A DNA stretch of 64,000 bases from contig QAIB01000001.1 of the NCBI GenBank assembly GCA_030418545.1, forward strand, positions 310,001 through 374,000, read 5' to 3'. Numbering within the stretch: position 1 is the stretch's first letter; each line of letters begins with the position of its first letter. This document shows, one piece after another, positions 23,934-33,169 of the stretch. The position numbers and the translations under genes were made by a program. Source of the DNA: Xenophilus aerolatus. GTDB lineage: Bacteria; Pseudomonadota; Gammaproteobacteria; Burkholderiales; Burkholderiaceae_C. The notes under the pieces are model-generated. The model did not search any database, had not been told where the DNA came from, and saw nothing but the letters and a program-made list of their open reading frames with translations.

Positions 23934-24926
23934 ATGACGATCCAGTGGTTCCCCGGTCACATGAATGCCACCCGCAAGGCGATCGCGGAGCGGCTGAAGA
24001 CCACCGACGTCGTGATCGAGCTGCTCGACGCGCGCCTGCCCGGCTCGAGCGCCAACCCGGCCATCGAGGGCATGACCTCGGTCAAGCCGCGGCTGAAGAT
24101 CCTCAACAAGCAGGACCTGGCCGACCCCGCCCGCACGGTCGAGTGGCTGGCCCACTACCAGGCGCAGAGCGCCACCGGCGCCATCGCCCTGGACGCCAGC
24201 CAGACCGCGCCGGCCCAGCGCCAGGCCATCATCGACGCCTGCCACCGCCTGTCGCCCAACCGTGGCGGGCTGGCCAAGCCCATGCGCGTGCTCATCTGCG
24301 GCGTGCCCAACGTCGGCAAGTCCACCCTCATCAACACGCTGAGCCTCAAGCGCCAGGCCAAGGCGGCCGACGAGGCGGGCGTGACCAAGCAGGAGCAGCG
24401 CATCCTGCTGGCCGACGACTTCTACCTCTACGACACGCCGGGCATGCTGTGGCCCAAGATCATCGTGCCCGAGAGCGGCTACCGGCTGGCCATCAGCGGC
24501 GCGGTGGGCCGCAACGCCTACGACGACGAGGAGGTGGCGCTGGAGCTCATCGCCTACCTCAAGGCCCAGTACACCGAGGCGCTGCGCAGCCGCTACAAGC
24601 TGGCGGCCGACACGGCCCAGGCGGCGCTGTGCACGCAGCCCGACGAGGACATCCTCGACGCCATCGGCCGCAAGCGCGGTGCCCTGGTCAGCGGGGGGCG
24701 GGTCGACCGGCAGAAGGCGGCCGAGGCACTGATCACCGACTTCCGCAGCGGCGTGCTCGGGCGCATCACGCTCGAGACGGTCAACCAGTTCACCAAGTGG
24801 CTGAGCGACGGCCGCAAGGCCGAGGCCGAGTTGCGCAAGCGGCGCGAGGCCGCGCTCAAGGCCAAGAAGGGCACCGGCCGCCGCGCCGACGACGACGCGG
24901 CAGGCGACGAAGAAGCGGCAGACTGA
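23934..24926 (+). CDS. ylqF: Ribosome biogenesis GTPase, YlqF/RbgA family
   Basis: A 330-residue circularly permuted GTPase: the G4 motif NKQD (near residue 61) precedes G1 GVPNVGKST (near 123) and G3 DTPG (near 168), the order that defines the YlqF/RbgA group. The N-terminal MTIQWFPGHMNATRKAI is diagnostic. In other bacteria it helps assemble the large ribosomal subunit. The C-terminus carries a basic then acidic tail (RRKREAALKAKKG-type, then DDDAAGDEEAAD). ATG 23934 is the family start. Confidence 0.93.
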   Translation: MTIQWFPGHMNATRKAIAERLKTTDVVIELLDARLPGSSANPAIEGMTSVKPRLKILNKQDLADPARTVEWLAHYQAQSATGAIALDASQTAPAQRQAIIDACHRLSPNRGGLAKPMRVLICGVPNVGKSTLINTLSLKRQAKAADEAGVTKQEQRILLADDFYLYDTPGMLWPKIIVPESGYRLAISGAVGRNAYDDEEVALELIAYLKAQYTEALRSRYKLAADTAQAALCTQPDEDILDAIGRKRGALVSGGRVDRQKAAEALITDFRSGVLGRITLETVNQFTKWLSDGRKAEAELRKRREAALKAKKGTGRRADDDAAGDEEAAD

Positions 24927-25096
24927 ACCCCTGCAGGCCGCCGCGGGGGCGCGCGGACTGGCCATCCGGCAGATGGGCAGCGCGCAGGGCCTTGCCCACA
25001 ATGGTCCGTTCGTTCCGGACCTGTCCCGCGCCCCATGGCTGCCCGCTTCGCCTCCTTCCACGCGCTCCGCCGCCCCAGACCCGGGAGGCGCTGAGC

Positions 25097-26842
25097 TTGC
25101 CGGCCCGCACCTCGCCCGGCGTCTACGTGCAAGAGTCGCTTCCACCGGGCCGCGCGATCACCCTGGTGCCCACGCACGTCGCGGCCTTCGTCGGGCCGAC
25201 GCGCCGTGGACCGCTGGCGGGCGCGCCGCCGATGCTCACGAGCGTTGCGGACTTCGAGCGCATCTACGGCGGCGTGCAGGCGCTGTGGTTCGACGACGGC
25301 GCGGGCGGGGTCGCGCCCCAGACCAACCACGTCGCCCTGGCCGTGCGCGCCTTCTTCGACAACGGCGGCGCGCGGCTGTACGTGCAGCGCACCGTCGGGG
25401 CGGCGATGGCGGCAGCTGCACGGCTGCACCCCGAGGGAATCTCCGAGGACCAGGCCATCGTCATCCACGCCGCGGCGCCGGGCCGCCTGGGCAACGGCAC
25501 GGTGCGTCTGCGGGAGCGGGCCAGCCCGGTCACCCTGCGCGCCATGACCCATGCCGAGCCGGGCACCCTGCTGCGCACCACCAACGCGGAGGGCACCTTC
25601 GAATGCATCGCCGATGCCGAGGGCCGCTGGCACGACCGCCAGGGCCGCCGGGTCGTGCACGGGCGTGTCGGCGCCAGCCGGGTGCTCACGCTGGAGGCAG
25701 CCAGCTTCGACGCCGAGGGCCTGCCCCTGGACGCCTGGACGGGGCTGGCTTTGTCCGCCCTGCATGCCCGGTGGGTGGGCACGGTGCTCTCGCGCGAGGC
25801 GGCGGCCGTGGGGCGCGCGTCGGCATGGTGGGCACTGGGGCCGCAGGCCGATGCCTGGGCGCTGCTGGATGCGGTCCGCGCGCTGGCGCCCGACGCCGAC
25901 GGCGCGGCGACGGTCGCATTGGCTGGTGGCACCGATGGCGGCCTGCCACCGGTGGGCACGGCGGACCAGCCCGGCAGCTACGCCGCCGCGCTCGCCACGC
26001 TGGCCCGCCAAGGCGATGTGCGCATCGTCGCCGCACCGGGCAGCAGCCTGCGTGAAGACGGCGCCGCACTGCGGGCGACGCTGGTGGCGCATGCCGGCGC
26101 GCCTCGGGCCTGGCGCATGGCCTTGCTCGACCCGGCACCGGGGCTGGCGGTGGCGGGCGTGAAGGCCCAGCGCGCCGAAATCGATTCGCCGCACGCCGCC
26201 CTGCACTGGCCCTGCCTGGTGGTGCCCGACCCCTTGCCGCCGCCGGGCGTCGTCGGCGCGACGGTCACCGTGCCGCCCAGCGGCGCCGTTGCGGGGCTGT
26301 ATGCGCGCGCCGACCTGAATCGCGGCGTGCACCACGCACCGGCCAACCTCGATGTGAAAGGCGTGGTCCGCGCCGAACAGCCGGTGAGCATGCACGAGCA
26401 GGAGCAGCTCAATCCGCTGGGGGTGAATTGCTTTCGCGAATTCATCGGCCGCGGCCTGGTGCTGTGGGGCGCGCGCACGCTGTCGTCCGACCCGCAGTGG
26501 CGCTACGTCAGCGTGCGGCGGTACGTCGACGCCATCGAAGCCTCGCTCGACGCCGGCCTGCGCTGGGTCGTGTTCGAGCCGCAGGGCGAGGCCTTGTGGG
26601 CCCAGGTGCGCTCGGCGGTCGACCACTTCCTGCTGGGCCAATGGCGCGAGGGCGCATTGCAGGGCAGTGGCGCGCGCGAGGCCTGGTACGTGCGCTGCGG
26701 CGCGGGCAGCACCATGACGGCCGACGATGTGGCCCAGGGCCGCGTCGTGTGCGAGATCGGGGTCGCGCTGCTGCGGCCTGCGGAGTTCGTGGTGTTGCGC
26801 TGGACCGGCGCCACCGCCGGCGCCCTGCAGCCGGATGGATGA
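25097..26842 (+). CDS. Orphan contractile-tail sheath protein
   Basis: A 581-residue phage-type tail sheath protein. The N-terminal PARTSPGVYVQESLPPGRAI and HVAAFVGPTRRGPL are the conserved sheath start; the C-terminal part (LNPLGVNCFREFIGRGLVLWGARTL, RYVSVRRYVDAIEASL, WVVFEPQGEALW, then EFVVLRW) is the conserved assembly domain. Sheath proteins contract to drive phage tails, R-pyocins and extracellular injection systems. No tube, baseplate, tape-measure or lysis gene is near, and the neighbours are housekeeping genes. TTG 25097 is chosen because GGGAGG precedes it by 8 bases; no ATG fits the N-terminus. Confidence 0.88.
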   Translation: MPARTSPGVYVQESLPPGRAITLVPTHVAAFVGPTRRGPLAGAPPMLTSVADFERIYGGVQALWFDDGAGGVAPQTNHVALAVRAFFDNGGARLYVQRTVGAAMAAAARLHPEGISEDQAIVIHAAAPGRLGNGTVRLRERASPVTLRAMTHAEPGTLLRTTNAEGTFECIADAEGRWHDRQGRRVVHGRVGASRVLTLEAASFDAEGLPLDAWTGLALSALHARWVGTVLSREAAAVGRASAWWALGPQADAWALLDAVRALAPDADGAATVALAGGTDGGLPPVGTADQPGSYAAALATLARQGDVRIVAAPGSSLREDGAALRATLVAHAGAPRAWRMALLDPAPGLAVAGVKAQRAEIDSPHAALHWPCLVVPDPLPPPGVVGATVTVPPSGAVAGLYARADLNRGVHHAPANLDVKGVVRAEQPVSMHEQEQLNPLGVNCFREFIGRGLVLWGARTLSSDPQWRYVSVRRYVDAIEASLDAGLRWVVFEPQGEALWAQVRSAVDHFLLGQWREGALQGSGAREAWYVRCGAGSTMTADDVAQGRVVCEIGVALLRPAEFVVLRWTGATAGALQPDG

Positions 26843-26859
26843 CGCGCCAGAATGGCGCA

Positions 26860-27807
26860 ATGACCCACACACCGCCCCCGCTCCCCACGCTCGAAGTCAC
26901 GCCCCGCGACCTGTCGGCCTACAAGGCCGGCAATACCGGCGTCGAGTATGTCCACCGCTTCGAATCCGGCCGCCCCGGCCCGCACGTGCTCATCAACGCA
27001 CTGACGCACGGCAACGAGATCTGCGGCATGGTGGCCGCCACCCATCTGCTCGACACCGGCGTGCGGCCCAAGGTCGGCACGCTCACCGTCAGCTTTGCCA
27101 ACGTGGCCGCGTACGAGAGCTTCGACATCGAGAAGCCCTTCGAGAGCCGGCAGCTGGTGCACAACATGAACCGCATCTGGTCCAGCGAATGGCTCGACGG
27201 CGCCGAAGACAGCCCCGAGCTGCAGCGCGCCCGCGCCATGCGCGGCGTGGTCGACGCGGCCGACCACATCCTCGACATCCATTCGACCAGCCAGGACGTC
27301 GTGCCCTTCTGGGTGTACCCCGCCTTCGAGCGCAACGGCGCCGTCGCCATGGCCATCGGGCGCCCGGCGGTGCACCTGGTCATGCCGCAGGGCCTGGGCT
27401 CCGGCATCCCGCTCATCCAGTACGGCCACCACGGCAACGACGGCCCCGGCCCCGGCACCGCCATGGTGGTCGAGTGCGGCCAGCACTTCAAGGCATCCGC
27501 CTCGCAGCTGGCCACCGCCGTGACGCTGGACTTCCTGGCCCACTTCGGCCTCATCGACGCGCCCGAGCCCGCGGCACCCAAGGAGCCGCAGCGCCGCTAC
27601 GAGCTGCTGCAGACGCACATGGTCCACACGACCGAGTTCCGCTTCGAGCGGCCGCTGGTCGGCTTCGAGACCTTTGCGAAGGACGAGCTCATCGCCACGG
27701 ATGGCGATCGACGGATCGTGTCGCCTTGCGATGGGTGCACGATCTTCATGCCGACGCGGGAGCCGATCGTGGGGCGGGAGGCGGTGTATCTGACGCGGGG
27801 GATTTGA
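26860..27807 (+). CDS. Succinylglutamate desuccinylase/aspartoacylase family protein
   Basis: A 315-residue zinc hydrolase of the AstE/ASPA group. The metal ligands are H50 and E53 (NALTHGNE) and H141 (ILDIHSTS); HNMNRIW near 101-107 is the substrate-binding NRIW-type motif; the catalytic glutamate is in MVVECGQHF. It cleaves an N-acyl amino acid or related amide in the cytoplasm. The start lies 17 bases after the sheath gene stop, but functional linkage is doubtful. Confidence 0.9.
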   Translation: MTHTPPPLPTLEVTPRDLSAYKAGNTGVEYVHRFESGRPGPHVLINALTHGNEICGMVAATHLLDTGVRPKVGTLTVSFANVAAYESFDIEKPFESRQLVHNMNRIWSSEWLDGAEDSPELQRARAMRGVVDAADHILDIHSTSQDVVPFWVYPAFERNGAVAMAIGRPAVHLVMPQGLGSGIPLIQYGHHGNDGPGPGTAMVVECGQHFKASASQLATAVTLDFLAHFGLIDAPEPAAPKEPQRRYELLQTHMVHTTEFRFERPLVGFETFAKDELIATDGDRRIVSPCDGCTIFMPTREPIVGREAVYLTRGI

Positions 27808-27872
27808 GGGCCAGGCAGCTTCGCATCGACCGACGGGATTTGGCGCCCATGGTCGGCGCCGCCGATGCAGCG

Positions 27873-28850
27873 CTACCGCCCGCTCCCGTCGGCTTGGCGC
27901 CCGCGCTTCGACCCGGCGCGAATTCCAGGCATCGTGCCTCCTGTGGCGCTTTTCGCGGCGTCCACGACAATGGAGGCCGCTGCACCCGGCTCCCGGCTTG
28001 CACAGACCGACACAGGCATGCCGACATCCTCTAATTCAAACAGGATTTGCAACAGCCCTGCGCGCTGACAATGCTCGGCGAGGCGCCGTGGAACGACGGT
28101 CGCTGCGGTGGAAGCGCCCAGCAATCCGGTCGTCACGTCGACCGAGGCGGTTTCCACGATGGCCCGGAATGGACCCAGCGAACGTCGCTCCAGGTAGTCG
28201 TCGAAGGTCGATCGGAGCAGATTCTGGCGGGGTGGAAGGACCCAATCCGTGGCGGACAGTCTGGCCCAGAGCTCAGCCCGCTTTCGCGCGGGCTTGAAGG
28301 TGGTAGACGCGCAGACCGCAATCGTGTCTTCGTAGAGCCGTTCTACCCAAATATGAGACGGCGGCGATCCATCCATCACGGACCCGATGGCCAGATCGAT
28401 CTTGCCCTGCTGCAGCAAGCTGAGCAGGGCAGGCATTGGCGCCTCGCGCACCACGAGTCGAATGTGCGGTGCCGATGAGTGCACGCGGGCGAGACATTGC
28501 GCCATCATCGAGCGTGCGGGACCGGGCATGACGCCAACGACAACCGTCTCCGACACGCCATCGGAAATCGCTGCCAACGCGTCACCCGCGCGGTCTATCT
28601 CGCCCAGAATCCTTCGGGCGTAGGACACAAGGCACGCGCCGGCAGGCGTCGGCACGACACCGCTGGCCGTTCGGCAGAACAGGCGCGCGCCGATACCCTC
28701 TTCCAACTCAGCGAGAGCTTTCGAGACAGCCGGCTGCGTGATGAACATGACCTTGGCCACCGCGCCGATGCTGCCGTGGCGGGAAAGCGCATCGATCAAT
28801 TTGAGATGGCGCGTTTTCAGTGAACTGCGCGCATAACGTTCAAAGTTCAT
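27873..28850 (-). CDS. LysR-family regulator (GbpR/PcaQ-like)
   Basis: A 325-residue LysR protein. The helix-turn-helix begins RYARSSLKTRHLKLIDALSR and includes GSIGAVAKVMFITQPAVSKAL, the pattern of the GbpR/PcaQ branch. An effector domain follows from about residue 95 (ETVVVGVMPGPARSMM). The C-terminus extends about 20 residues beyond the usual end with a basic tail (GSKRGRQADGSGR). ATG 28850 has AAAGG upstream; ATG 28880 is possible. It is divergent from the TauD-family gene and probably controls the following catabolic operon. Base composition drops from this gene on. Confidence 0.85.
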   Translation of the reverse strand: MNFERYARSSLKTRHLKLIDALSRHGSIGAVAKVMFITQPAVSKALAELEEGIGARLFCRTASGVVPTPAGACLVSYARRILGEIDRAGDALAAISDGVSETVVVGVMPGPARSMMAQCLARVHSSAPHIRLVVREAPMPALLSLLQQGKIDLAIGSVMDGSPPSHIWVERLYEDTIAVCASTTFKPARKRAELWARLSATDWVLPPRQNLLRSTFDDYLERRSLGPFRAIVETASVDVTTGLLGASTAATVVPRRLAEHCQRAGLLQILFELEDVGMPVSVCASREPGAAASIVVDAAKSATGGTMPGIRAGSKRGRQADGSGR

Positions 28851-28869
28851 CGGACCTTTGGTGGCAGGG

Positions 28870-28881
28870 CATGAGCTCATG
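28870..28881. promoter_or_regulatory. Palindrome CATGAGCTCATG in divergent promoter region
   Basis: A perfect 12-bp palindrome in the 148-base gap between the LysR gene and the TauD-family gene, followed by GGTTATATCC. It could be part of the regulator's binding region; a second short inverted repeat (CCGGA...TCCGG near 28951-28966) lies closer to the dioxygenase gene. Confidence 0.35.
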
Positions 28882-28998
28882 GTTATATCCCACGCGCAAA
28901 AGTGATGATGGCGATCGACAGGTTGTGTTCAAAACTGGCGTTCGAGCTGTCCGGATCGCGGTCCGGGTGGCCGCAGCAACCTACACCCTGGAGACCTG

Positions 28999-29880
28999 AT
29001 GACCCACTACCGCCATTTGGACGTACGCAAACTCACACCCACGATCGGAGCCGAAGTGCATGGCATCGACCTGCGCCAGGAGCCGCAGGGCGAAGTCCTC
29101 GACGAATTGATCCGTGCGCTGCACGACAACCTCGTCATCTTCTTCCGCGATCAAGAGATCACCTTCGAACAGCACATGCGCGTCGGCCGTCTTTTCGGCG
29201 ACCTCCAGCAGCACCCGATCGCACGCGCCCGTCATCCCGTCCACCCAGAACTGCTGGTTGTCCACGCGGATGAGAACTCCAAGGTGGTTGCCGGCGAAGA
29301 CTGGCATTCCGACATCACTTGCGATGTTGCGCCGCCCATGGCCAGCATGCTGCATTTGAAGGTGGTGCCTCCCGTCGGTGGCGACACCATGTGGGCCAGC
29401 ATGTATGCCGCGCTCGAGGCGCTCTCTCCATCAATGCAGGCCTACCTGCAGACATTGACCGCTGTGCATGATGGTGGCAAGCCGTATATCGGACACTACA
29501 AGGCCAAGGTGCCAGAAGGTGGCTTCCCGCGGTCCGAGCATCCGGTCGTCACTGTTCATCCGGCGACTGGCCGGAAGGTGCTGTTTGTCAACAAGGGCTT
29601 CACCACGCATATCAAAGGCATGCGCCGTGCCGAGAGCGACGCGCTGCTCGAATTCCTGTTCCACCATATCGAGTCGCCTAAGTTCAACTGCCGCTTCCGT
29701 TGGCGTTCGAATTCGATCGCGTTTTGGGACAATCGCTGCACCCAGCACTACGCGATATTCGACTACTTTCCGCAGGTGCGCACGGGGCACCGGGTCACGA
29801 TCTCTGGCGCCCCGCCGGTCTCTGCCCGCTCCGGTGCCATCGAATCCGTAAGCAAGCCGTTGGATACGATGGCTGCGTGA
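28999..29880 (+). CDS. TauD/TfdA-family Fe(II)/2-oxoglutarate dioxygenase
   Basis: A 293-residue dioxygenase. The iron facial triad is H103-x-D105 (DWHSDIT) with H250 (NRCTQHYA); the 2-oxoglutarate arginine is R261 or R265 (VRTGHRV). The N-terminal TIGAEVHGIDLRQ and ALHDNLVIFFRDQ blocks are typical of TauD. The family hydroxylates the carbon next to a sulfonate, sulfate ester or ether oxygen and so releases sulfite or an alcohol. GGAG precedes ATG. It heads an operon with a Bug receptor and an acyl-CoA synthetase, 66 and 6 bases apart. The substrate is unknown. Confidence 0.9.
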   Translation: MTHYRHLDVRKLTPTIGAEVHGIDLRQEPQGEVLDELIRALHDNLVIFFRDQEITFEQHMRVGRLFGDLQQHPIARARHPVHPELLVVHADENSKVVAGEDWHSDITCDVAPPMASMLHLKVVPPVGGDTMWASMYAALEALSPSMQAYLQTLTAVHDGGKPYIGHYKAKVPEGGFPRSEHPVVTVHPATGRKVLFVNKGFTTHIKGMRRAESDALLEFLFHHIESPKFNCRFRWRSNSIAFWDNRCTQHYAIFDYFPQVRTGHRVTISGAPPVSARSGAIESVSKPLDTMAA

Positions 29881-29945
29881 ACCTCAGGCCGTCCCGCATG
29901 GACGGCCTTGTGCGTTTGATGACATTAAGAATGACGGAGACGACG

Positions 29946-30932
29946 ATGAATTGCATGGAAACGTTGAAGCGCGCGCGTACTGTGCTCGCTTCGGTGATCT
30001 TCGGATTGGTGGCAGTCGCAGCCGCAGCCGGTCCCTGGCCCGAACGCCCCCTCAAGATCGTAGTAAGCAGCGCCGCTGGCGGCGGCCCCGATATCCTCGC
30101 GCGGCAAATTGCGCAGAAGCTCTCCGGCGCCATCGGCCAGCCGGTCATAGTGGAAAACAAGATCGGCGCCAACGGGATCCTCGCCGTGTCGGAAGTCGCG
30201 CGCTCGCCGGCCGACGGCTACACCCTGCTCTATACCGGCGCTTCGAGCACCGCGCTCAACCAGGCCTTGCGCACCGACCTGCCTTTCGATGTGCAACGCG
30301 ACCTGCAAGCCGTCACCCAGATCGGTGTGGGCGCAAATTACCTCGTGGTAGCCGCGGACATGCCCATTGCGGACATGGACCAGTTCGTGCGCTATGCCAA
30401 GGCACGGCCCCAAGAGGTCGCCTATGCATCGTGGGGCGTGGGCTCCCCCGGGCACCTGACCATGGCCGCCATTGAGAATCAGACCGGCATCCAATTGCGC
30501 CATATTCCCTACAAGTCGATTCCCCAAATGCTTCAGGATCTTCAGGCTGGGACGGTCAAGGTCGCGGTGGTCGACCCAGTGTCGTCGCTGCCATTCATCC
30601 GAAGCGGTTCGATCAAGGTCGTGAGTGCCATCGGTACCGTCAAAGGCCCGCTGCTGCCCGAGGTGCGAACGATGAACGAACAAGGGTACCGCTTCGACGC
30701 CAACGGATGGCACGGTGTCTTCGTAGCTGCGCGCACGCCCGAGCCGATCGTTGCGCGGCTCAACCATGAAATCAACGCGATTCTCAAGGACGCGGACATG
30801 CGGGCACGCCTGACCCAGTTGAACATCGGTTCATCCACGCCCACGAGCCCCTCGGACTTCCAGAAGATCCTCCAGTCCGATATCCAGTTCTGGAGCCAGG
30901 TGGTCACGTCCAATCACATTGCTGCCAACTGA
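29946..30932 (+). CDS. Bug-family periplasmic solute receptor (TctC type)
   Basis: A 328-residue tripartite tricarboxylate transporter receptor protein. It has a signal peptide (core VLASVIFGLVAVAAAAG) and the diagnostic N-terminal strand WPERPLKIVVSSAAGGGPDILAR, then ENKIGANGILA and SPADGYTLLYTG. The family binds organic acids in the periplasm; genomes of Burkholderiales encode many copies without their membrane partners, as here. It presumably captures the substrate of the neighbouring dioxygenase pathway. ATG 29946 follows CGGAGACGACG. Confidence 0.9.
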   Translation: MNCMETLKRARTVLASVIFGLVAVAAAAGPWPERPLKIVVSSAAGGGPDILARQIAQKLSGAIGQPVIVENKIGANGILAVSEVARSPADGYTLLYTGASSTALNQALRTDLPFDVQRDLQAVTQIGVGANYLVVAADMPIADMDQFVRYAKARPQEVAYASWGVGSPGHLTMAAIENQTGIQLRHIPYKSIPQMLQDLQAGTVKVAVVDPVSSLPFIRSGSIKVVSAIGTVKGPLLPEVRTMNEQGYRFDANGWHGVFVAARTPEPIVARLNHEINAILKDADMRARLTQLNIGSSTPTSPSDFQKILQSDIQFWSQVVTSNHIAAN

Positions 30933-30938
30933 AGCCCG

Positions 30939-33026
30939 ATGGTCCCCCAATCACTCGAGGCTTTCTTCTCCCCGCGATCGATCGCCATCGTCGGAGCGTC
31001 CGGTACACCCGGCAAGATCGGTGCCTACCCGCTCCACTACCAAAGGCATTTCGGCTACGCCGGCGCCCTTGTCCTCGTGAATCCTGGCCGCTCCGACATC
31101 GACGGGATCCCATGCGTGCCGAGCCTGCGCGTGGCTCAGGAGGAGCTTGATCTGGCCATTCTCGCGGTACCCGCCGACCAGATCGAGGCGGCCGTTGACG
31201 ATGCGATCGCCGCTCGGGTTCGCAACGTGGTGATGTTCTCAGCCGGATTTGCCGAGACCGGCGGCGCCGGCGCCGAATTGCAGCGACGCGTTGTCGGAGC
31301 GCTGCAGGAGGCGGGCATCCGGCTTCTCGGACCCAACTGCCTCGGCTATGTGAACGTGGCGCAGTCGATTTACGCCACCTTCAGCCCGGCCATGATGACC
31401 GCACGGGCAAGTCCTGGCCATGTGGCCGTCGTGAGCCAGAGCGGAGCTTTCGGCGGCTACGCGTACGCAATGGCCTGTCGGCGGGACCTCGGCTTGTCGC
31501 ACTGGATCACCACGGGAAACGAGGCGGACCTGCATGTGGCCGACTGCATCGAGTGGTTGGCTGGGGACGAACGCACGCGAGTCATCCTGGCGTATATGGA
31601 AGGGTGCGGCGACGGGGAACGCTTCGTTCGCTCGCTGCAGGCAGCGCGCGCGGCGGGCAAGCCCGTCGTGGTCATCAAGGTCGGTGCCACGGCACGAGGC
31701 GCGAGCGCGGCCAGCTCGCACAGCGCGGCGCTAGCGGCCGACGACCGGGTTTTCGATGCCGTGCTGAGGCAATACGGCGCTTGGCGCGTCGGATCGATCG
31801 AAGAGCTATTCAACGCCGGCTATGCCCTTTCAACGCTGCCACGGCCGTCAAACCAGTCGCTCGGCGTGCTGACTGTGTCCGGCGGCGTCGGTGCGCTTGT
31901 GACGGACTATGCGGACGGGCTGGGCGTTGCGATGCCGCCCATGCCGGATGACGCACAGCGGCTTATTCTTGAGCAAGTGCCTTTTGCCGCTGCGGCCAAT
32001 CCCGTCGACATCACCGCCCAGGTCATGCACCGGCCCGAGTTGCTCGTCTCGACCGCTCGGCTCATGCTGGACAAAGGTGGCTATGGCAGCCTGTTGGTGT
32101 TCTTGGCCAACGGCGTGCGCACAGAGGCTGGATGGCAATTGCAACGGGATCTTGCGGCCACGCTTCGCCGGGACTTTCCTGATCGGGCGATCGTTTTTTC
32201 CGCGTTGAGTTCGTCTGAACGCACGAGTGCGCTGGATGCATGGGGGTGTGCGTCTTTCGAGGATCCGTCCGCTGCCGTGCGAGCCATCGCTGCGCTCAGC
32301 CACTTCGCTGCGGACCTGCCCGCGCCGCCCGCCGTCGTTGCGGGTGCCGCCCATGGCCGAGCGCGGAGCGCCCTGAACGAATTGGAAGCCATGGATCTGC
32401 TGCGCGACTATGGAATCTCGACCCCCGCGGCCGAACGCGCCGCGACGGCCCTCGAAGCGGTCGAAGCGGCGAGGCGCATCGGTTTTCCGGTCGTACTCAA
32501 GGTGTTGTCGGCCGAGGTGCAACACAAGACGGAAATTGGCGGTGTCGTGCTGGACGTCGCGGACGAAGCAGCGGTCGAGTCAGCGTTCTCGTCCTTGGGC
32601 GAGCGCTGGAATGCGAGCATGTCGGGACGTCCTTTCGAAGGCGTGGTTGTCGCGTCCATGGTTTCGGGCGGAGTGGAGTGTCTGTTGGGTCTGCACCGCG
32701 ACCCTCAGTTCGGACTCGTTGCTGTCTTCGGCATGGGTGGCGTGCAAGCCGAACTTCTGGCGGACGTCACAGTCCGCAGATTGCCACTCACTCACACGCA
32801 TGCGCGCGAGATGATGACGGGCCTGAAGTCTTCCGCCGTGTTTTCGGGCTTCCGTGGAGCAGCGCCGCTGGATGTCGCGGCGCTTGAGAGGACCATCTTG
32901 GCGCTTGGCCGATTCGGCGAAAATTACGCCGACGAGCTCGAGTCCGTAGACTTGAATCCACTTCTGGTGCGGCCGGAGGGCAAAGGCGCGGTGGCGCTCG
33001 ATGCCGTCATCCAGTGGCGACGGTGA
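30939..33026 (+). CDS. ADP-forming acyl-CoA synthetase (acetate-CoA ligase family)
   Basis: A 695-residue fusion of the alpha and beta parts of the NDP-forming acyl-CoA synthetase: CoA-binding Rossmann domain (SIAIVGASGTPGKIG, about residues 14-27), succinyl-CoA-synthetase-like domain with the phospho-histidine H261 (ASSHSAALAADD), and a C-terminal ATP-grasp domain from about 480 (LLRDYGISTPAAERAATALE, FPVVLKVLS, HKTEIGGVVLDV). It forms an acyl-CoA from an acid, CoA and ATP, feeding the product of the dioxygenase into metabolism. It starts 6 bases after the Bug gene, without its own strong RBS. Confidence 0.9.
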   Translation: MVPQSLEAFFSPRSIAIVGASGTPGKIGAYPLHYQRHFGYAGALVLVNPGRSDIDGIPCVPSLRVAQEELDLAILAVPADQIEAAVDDAIAARVRNVVMFSAGFAETGGAGAELQRRVVGALQEAGIRLLGPNCLGYVNVAQSIYATFSPAMMTARASPGHVAVVSQSGAFGGYAYAMACRRDLGLSHWITTGNEADLHVADCIEWLAGDERTRVILAYMEGCGDGERFVRSLQAARAAGKPVVVIKVGATARGASAASSHSAALAADDRVFDAVLRQYGAWRVGSIEELFNAGYALSTLPRPSNQSLGVLTVSGGVGALVTDYADGLGVAMPPMPDDAQRLILEQVPFAAAANPVDITAQVMHRPELLVSTARLMLDKGGYGSLLVFLANGVRTEAGWQLQRDLAATLRRDFPDRAIVFSALSSSERTSALDAWGCASFEDPSAAVRAIAALSHFAADLPAPPAVVAGAAHGRARSALNELEAMDLLRDYGISTPAAERAATALEAVEAARRIGFPVVLKVLSAEVQHKTEIGGVVLDVADEAAVESAFSSLGERWNASMSGRPFEGVVVASMVSGGVECLLGLHRDPQFGLVAVFGMGGVQAELLADVTVRRLPLTHTHAREMMTGLKSSAVFSGFRGAAPLDVAALERTILALGRFGENYADELESVDLNPLLVRPEGKGAVALDAVIQWRR

Positions 33027-33169
33027 AGATGCTGGCGCGGCGTTGCCGCAACTGACGCCGGGGTCGTCATCCGGCCTACTCATGTATTGCTCACACGCAG
33101 GTCACATGACGGCACAACCGGGCCTGGCAGCCGCTGGTTCATTGCAAATCGCGGGGCAGCCGCTGGGAT

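Noticed and set aside
24593-26872. 759-codon minus-strand frame opposite the sheath gene
   Set aside because: The sheath reading on the plus strand has conserved N- and C-terminal motifs; the opposite frame has none.
25097-27807. Prophage or injection-system cluster around the sheath gene
   Set aside because: No tube, baseplate, tape-measure, capsid, integrase or lysis gene could be found in the window; only the sheath is supported.
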